In this document: in pieces, positions 61,477 to 64,000 of the stretch
Layout: each line of letters starts with the position of its first letter
How positions within the stretch are numbered: position 1 is the stretch's first letter
Source of the DNA: Pseudorhodoferax sp. Leaf274
Lineage (GTDB): Bacteria > Pseudomonadota > Gammaproteobacteria > Burkholderiales > Burkholderiaceae_C
NCBI RefSeq assembly: GCF_001422445.1
Contig: NZ_LMNA01000030.1
Location: forward strand, 186,231-250,230
Direction: 5' to 3'
DNA length: 64,000 nucleotides
Notes under the pieces: model-generated
Database searches by the model: none
What the model saw: the letters and a program-made list of their open reading frames with translations, nothing else
Told to the model about the DNA's origin: nothing
Program-made: the position numbers and the translations under genes

Positions 61477-63047
61477 CGGAAGGTCGAAGCCAGGTCCGCC
61501 TGGATCAGCCGCGCTGCCAGCTGGCCCGACAGCGAGGCCATCGGCACGCCCGGCCCGGGGTGGGCGCTGCCACCGGCCAGGTACAGGCCCGGCACCGCGC
61601 TGCGCTGCTGCGGGCGCTGGAAGCTCGCCTGCCAGCCGTGGCTCGCCTGCCCGTACAGCGCACCGGCCGAGCCCGGGTATGCCGCTGCGAACTGCGCCGG
61701 CGTCGTGCGCTGCGCCGGCCACGGGCCAGGGCGCAGCACCAGGCCCATGCGGGCCAGCTGCTGTTGGGTCTGCTGTTCGCATCGTTGCAACTCCTCTTCC
61801 GTGGGCGGTCGGGTGGGGTCGTGCGCGGGCGCGTTGACGAGCAGCATCAGCCGCTCGGGCCCAGCCTTGGCTGCGGGCCGCAGCGCCGCGCTGCGGTCCT
61901 GCGCGCACAGGTAGACGGTGGGCGAGGGCGGCAGGCGGCCCTCTGCCAGCGCGTCGAATTCGCGGCGGTAGCCGTCCCGCGCCGGGTCGCAGAAGAACAC
62001 GTTGTGGTGCGACAGCGCGAAGCCCTCGGGCGTGGCCACCTGGTGCCAGGTCAACGCCGACAGGGAACGCTGCGCCGGTGCCAGGGCCCGCAGGCCCAGG
62101 CCGCGCTGCACCGCGGTGCCGAGCAGCCCCTGGGCCATCGCATCGGCATCGCCGTTGAACAGCACGGCGTCGGCCTGCAGCGTCTCGCCACTGGCCAGCA
62201 CCACGCCGCTGGCGCGTCCGCGCGCGAGGGTGATCTCGCGCACCGCGCTGCCATGGCGGAGCAGGGCGCCCTGGCGCTCGGCCGCACCGGCCAGCGCCAG
62301 CGCCAGCCGGTGCATGCCGCCTTTGACCTGCCAGACCGCATCGCGCTCGACATGGGCCACCAGCATCAGCGTGGCCGGCGCGCTGAACGGCGACGAGCCG
62401 CAATAGGTCGCGTAGCGGCCGAACAGCTGGCGCAGCCGCGGGTCGTGGAAGTGCCGGCCCAGCGCCTGCCACAGGCTTTGGAACGGCTGGATGTTGGCCA
62501 GCCCGCGCGCACCCGGCAGTCCCTTGCGCAGCAGGCGCGCCATCAGGCTCAGCGGGTTGTCGGGCCGGCTGGCGGTGATGAAGGACGATTCCAGCGTCTG
62601 GTAGACCGCCTGCGCCTGCTGGCAGAAGGCGCGGTAGCGCCGGGCCTCGGCCGCACTGCTGAAGGTGCCGATGGCGTCCACGCTGGCCTGCAGGTCGGCC
62701 AGCAGATCGAGCCGGTCGGCGGCCTCCGGCCCCCAGGCATGGCGCGCCAGCACGGCGCAAGGCTGCAGCTGCAGTTGCCGTGCGAACGACAGGCCCAGCG
62801 TGTCGAACAGCTGCTCGAACACCCAGCGCATGGTCAGCACCGTCGGCCCGGCATCCAGCCGGTGCGGGCCGACCTGCCGGGTGCAGGCCTTGCCGCCGGG
62901 ACCATCGGCCTGCTCCAGCACGGTGACATCCAGCCCGGCATGGGCCAGCAGCGCCGCGGCACTGAGCCCGCCCACACCGGCGCCCACCACCAGCACGCGC
63001 GGTGTGCGCTGGGCGGTGGGCGGCAGGCGGTCGGGGCGGATCTGCAT
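61434..63047 (-). CDS. crtD: Hydroxyneurosporene desaturase (methoxyneurosporene dehydrogenase)
   Basis: 537-residue FAD-dependent carotenoid desaturase. VLVVGAGVGGLSAAALLAHAGLDVTVLEQADGPGGKA at the start; the C-terminal PGLYLAGGSAHPGPGVPMASLSGQLAARL is the CrtD/CrtI family signature with the CrtD-type GSAHPGPG. It introduces the 3,4 double bond after CrtC action. ATG at 63047; GTG at 63056 is an alternative. It overlaps crtC at the 3' end and is divergent from crtE with a PpsR-type box between. Confidence 0.92.
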   Translation of the reverse strand: MQIRPDRLPPTAQRTPRVLVVGAGVGGLSAAALLAHAGLDVTVLEQADGPGGKACTRQVGPHRLDAGPTVLTMRWVFEQLFDTLGLSFARQLQLQPCAVLARHAWGPEAADRLDLLADLQASVDAIGTFSSAAEARRYRAFCQQAQAVYQTLESSFITASRPDNPLSLMARLLRKGLPGARGLANIQPFQSLWQALGRHFHDPRLRQLFGRYATYCGSSPFSAPATLMLVAHVERDAVWQVKGGMHRLALALAGAAERQGALLRHGSAVREITLARGRASGVVLASGETLQADAVLFNGDADAMAQGLLGTAVQRGLGLRALAPAQRSLSALTWHQVATPEGFALSHHNVFFCDPARDGYRREFDALAEGRLPPSPTVYLCAQDRSAALRPAAKAGPERLMLLVNAPAHDPTRPPTEEELQRCEQQTQQQLARMGLVLRPGPWPAQRTTPAQFAAAYPGSAGALYGQASHGWQASFQRPQQRSAVPGLYLAGGSAHPGPGVPMASLSGQLAARLIQADLASTFRWHPVAMPGGTSTR

Positions 63048-63065
63048 TGACGGCACGGGTGGATG

Positions 63066-63083
63066 TGTCTAATCTGCGTGACA
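63066..63083. promoter_or_regulatory. PpsR/CrtJ operator between crtD and crtE
   Basis: TGTCTAATCTGCGTGACA, an exact TGT-N12-ACA match 19 bases upstream of the crtD ATG and 76 bases upstream of crtE. A weaker one-mismatch partner (TGT-N12-ACT) lies at 63092-63109, so cooperative binding is possible. Confidence 0.7.
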
Positions 63084-63158
63084 GTCTCAAATGTATTGCA
63101 AAGATGACTAGAGGTGGGGCCCAGCCTGGCCTCTTCATGCCGCAACCAAAGGACCGCC

Positions 63159-64000
63159 ATGCCCGACCGCATCGAAAGCGCACTGCAAGCCAGCCTCGAG
63201 GGCTGCCTTGCGCCCGGTCATCCGCCGCGGCTGGCTGCGGCCATGCAGCACGCCGTATTCCCGGGCGGCGCCCGCGTGCGGCCCAAGCTGGTGCTGGCGG
63301 TGGCCCATGCCTGCGGCGACGACGATCCGTCACTGGCCGACGCGGCGGCGGCGGCGATCGAGCTGCTGCACTGTGCCTCGCTGGTGCACGACGACCTGCC
63401 CTGCTTCGACAACGCCGCCACGCGGCGGGGCCTGCCATCGGTGCACAGCGCCTTCGGCGAGCGGCTGGCGGTGCTGGCGGGCGATGCGCTGATCGTGCTG
63501 GCCTTCCAGAGTGTGGGTGCCGCGGCCGGCGGCCATCCGTCTCGGCTGCCGGGCCTGCTGCACACCGTTTGCCAGGGCGTCGGCATGCCGCACGGCATCA
63601 GCGCCGGCCAGAGCTGGGAATGCGAACCGCAGGTGGTGCTGGGCGACTACCAGCAGGCCAAGACCGGCGCGCTGTTCGCCGCCGCCACCATGGCCGGCGC
63701 ACAGGCCGCCGGGGCCGACCCCACGCCCTGGCGCGCGCTGGGCCAGCAGCTCGGCCAGGCCTACCAGGTGGCCGACGACATCCGCGACGTGCTGTGCGAT
63801 GCGCAGGCGCTCGGCAAGCCGGTGGGCCAGGACCTGCTGCTGGACCGGCCCAGCGTGGCGCGCGAGCTGGGCCTGGAAGGCGCACTGGCCGAGTTCGAAC
63901 GGCTGGTCACCGCCACGCAGGCGCTGGTGCCCCTGTGCCGCGGTGCCAAGGCCTTCCGCGGGCTGATCGCGCTGGAGGCCGAGCGTCTGTTGCCCGTCGG
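63159..64000 (+). CDS. crtE: Geranylgeranyl diphosphate synthase (3' end outside window)
   Basis: First 280 residues of an all-trans polyprenyl synthase that makes GGPP for phytoene and for the bacteriochlorophyll tail. The first Asp-rich motif is LVHDDLPCFDN and the second YQVADDIRDVL; FPGGARVRPKL and GISAGQSWE are also typical of CrtE. ATG at 63159 follows AAAGGA. Unlike bchF, bchG and crtI it has a normal leader. The gene is cut by the window edge. Confidence 0.93.
   Translation, partial: MPDRIESALQASLEGCLAPGHPPRLAAAMQHAVFPGGARVRPKLVLAVAHACGDDDPSLADAAAAAIELLHCASLVHDDLPCFDNAATRRGLPSVHSAFGERLAVLAGDALIVLAFQSVGAAAGGHPSRLPGLLHTVCQGVGMPHGISAGQSWECEPQVVLGDYQQAKTGALFAAATMAGAQAAGADPTPWRALGQQLGQAYQVADDIRDVLCDAQALGKPVGQDLLLDRPSVARELGLEGALAEFERLVTATQALVPLCRGAKAFRGLIALEAERLLPV

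Overview
The window is high-GC DNA (about 70% by eye) from a betaproteobacterium of the order Burkholderiales, most like the Comamonadaceae or the Rubrivivax/Rhodoferax group. Three things point there. The housekeeping order purD-hemF-nadD-rsfS-rlmH-maf-...-rng is a Burkholderiales arrangement. The DctPQM and YebC proteins are of the same kind. The right half is a purple-bacterial photosynthesis gene cluster with acsF, HiPIP and a C5-pathway hemA, which fits betaproteobacterial phototrophs. No rRNA, tRNA, CRISPR array, insertion sequence or phage gene was found.

Left part (1-28.3 kb), ordinary chromosome. It opens with a large membrane patatin-like phospholipase, cut by the window edge, and a CodA-type deaminase. 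A CheY-like/CheC-like/diguanylate cyclase signalling operon follows. Next is a minus-strand uracil operon (URC1, URC4, upp) that continues into a LOG-family lipoprotein. An amidase, a YdjM-type membrane hydrolase and a HerA/DUF853 ATPase come after it. The plus-strand housekeeping run yebC, purD, hemF, nadD, rsfS, rlmH, maf is followed by a TRAP transporter (dctPQM), small unknown genes, a HisC/CobC-like aminotransferase and RNase G (rng).

Right part (28.3-64 kb), photosynthesis gene cluster. On the minus strand, reading 42.6 to 28.3 kb, lies one tight superoperon: bchF-bchN-bchB-bchH-bchL-bchM-lhaA-puhA-puhB-puhC-acsF-puhE. Divergent from it are the regulators aerR/ppaA and ppsR. Then come bchG, a PucC-like MFS protein, bchP, tspO, a small membrane protein, HiPIP, DUF3422, bchI, bchD, (bchO on the minus strand), crtI, crtB, hemA, a 42-residue membrane protein, bciA, (crtC-crtD on the minus strand) and crtE, cut by the right edge. 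Together they cover most of bacteriochlorophyll a synthesis: ALA supply by HemA, Mg chelatase BchHID, BchM, the O2-dependent cyclase AcsF, dark protochlorophyllide reductase BchLNB, BciA, BchF, BchG and BchP. They also cover spheroidene/spirilloxanthin-type carotenoid steps (CrtE, CrtB, CrtI, CrtC, CrtD) and reaction-centre assembly (PuhA/B/C/E, LhaA). pufBALMC, bchCXYZ and crtF are not seen and probably lie beyond the right edge.

Two cross-cutting patterns stand out. First, TGT-N12-ACA boxes of the PpsR/CrtJ type lie at the bchF/aerR, bchG, bchO/crtI and crtD/crtE promoters. At bchF, bchG and crtI the box contains the -35 element, and the -10 lies only 6-7 bases before the ATG, which predicts leaderless mRNAs. 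Second, two families of short dispersed repeats fill the exact stop-to-start gap between genes (before purD, the aminotransferase, tspO, DUF3422, bchD and hemA, and at the start of bciA). They often supply the downstream ribosome binding site or an in-frame N-terminal extension.
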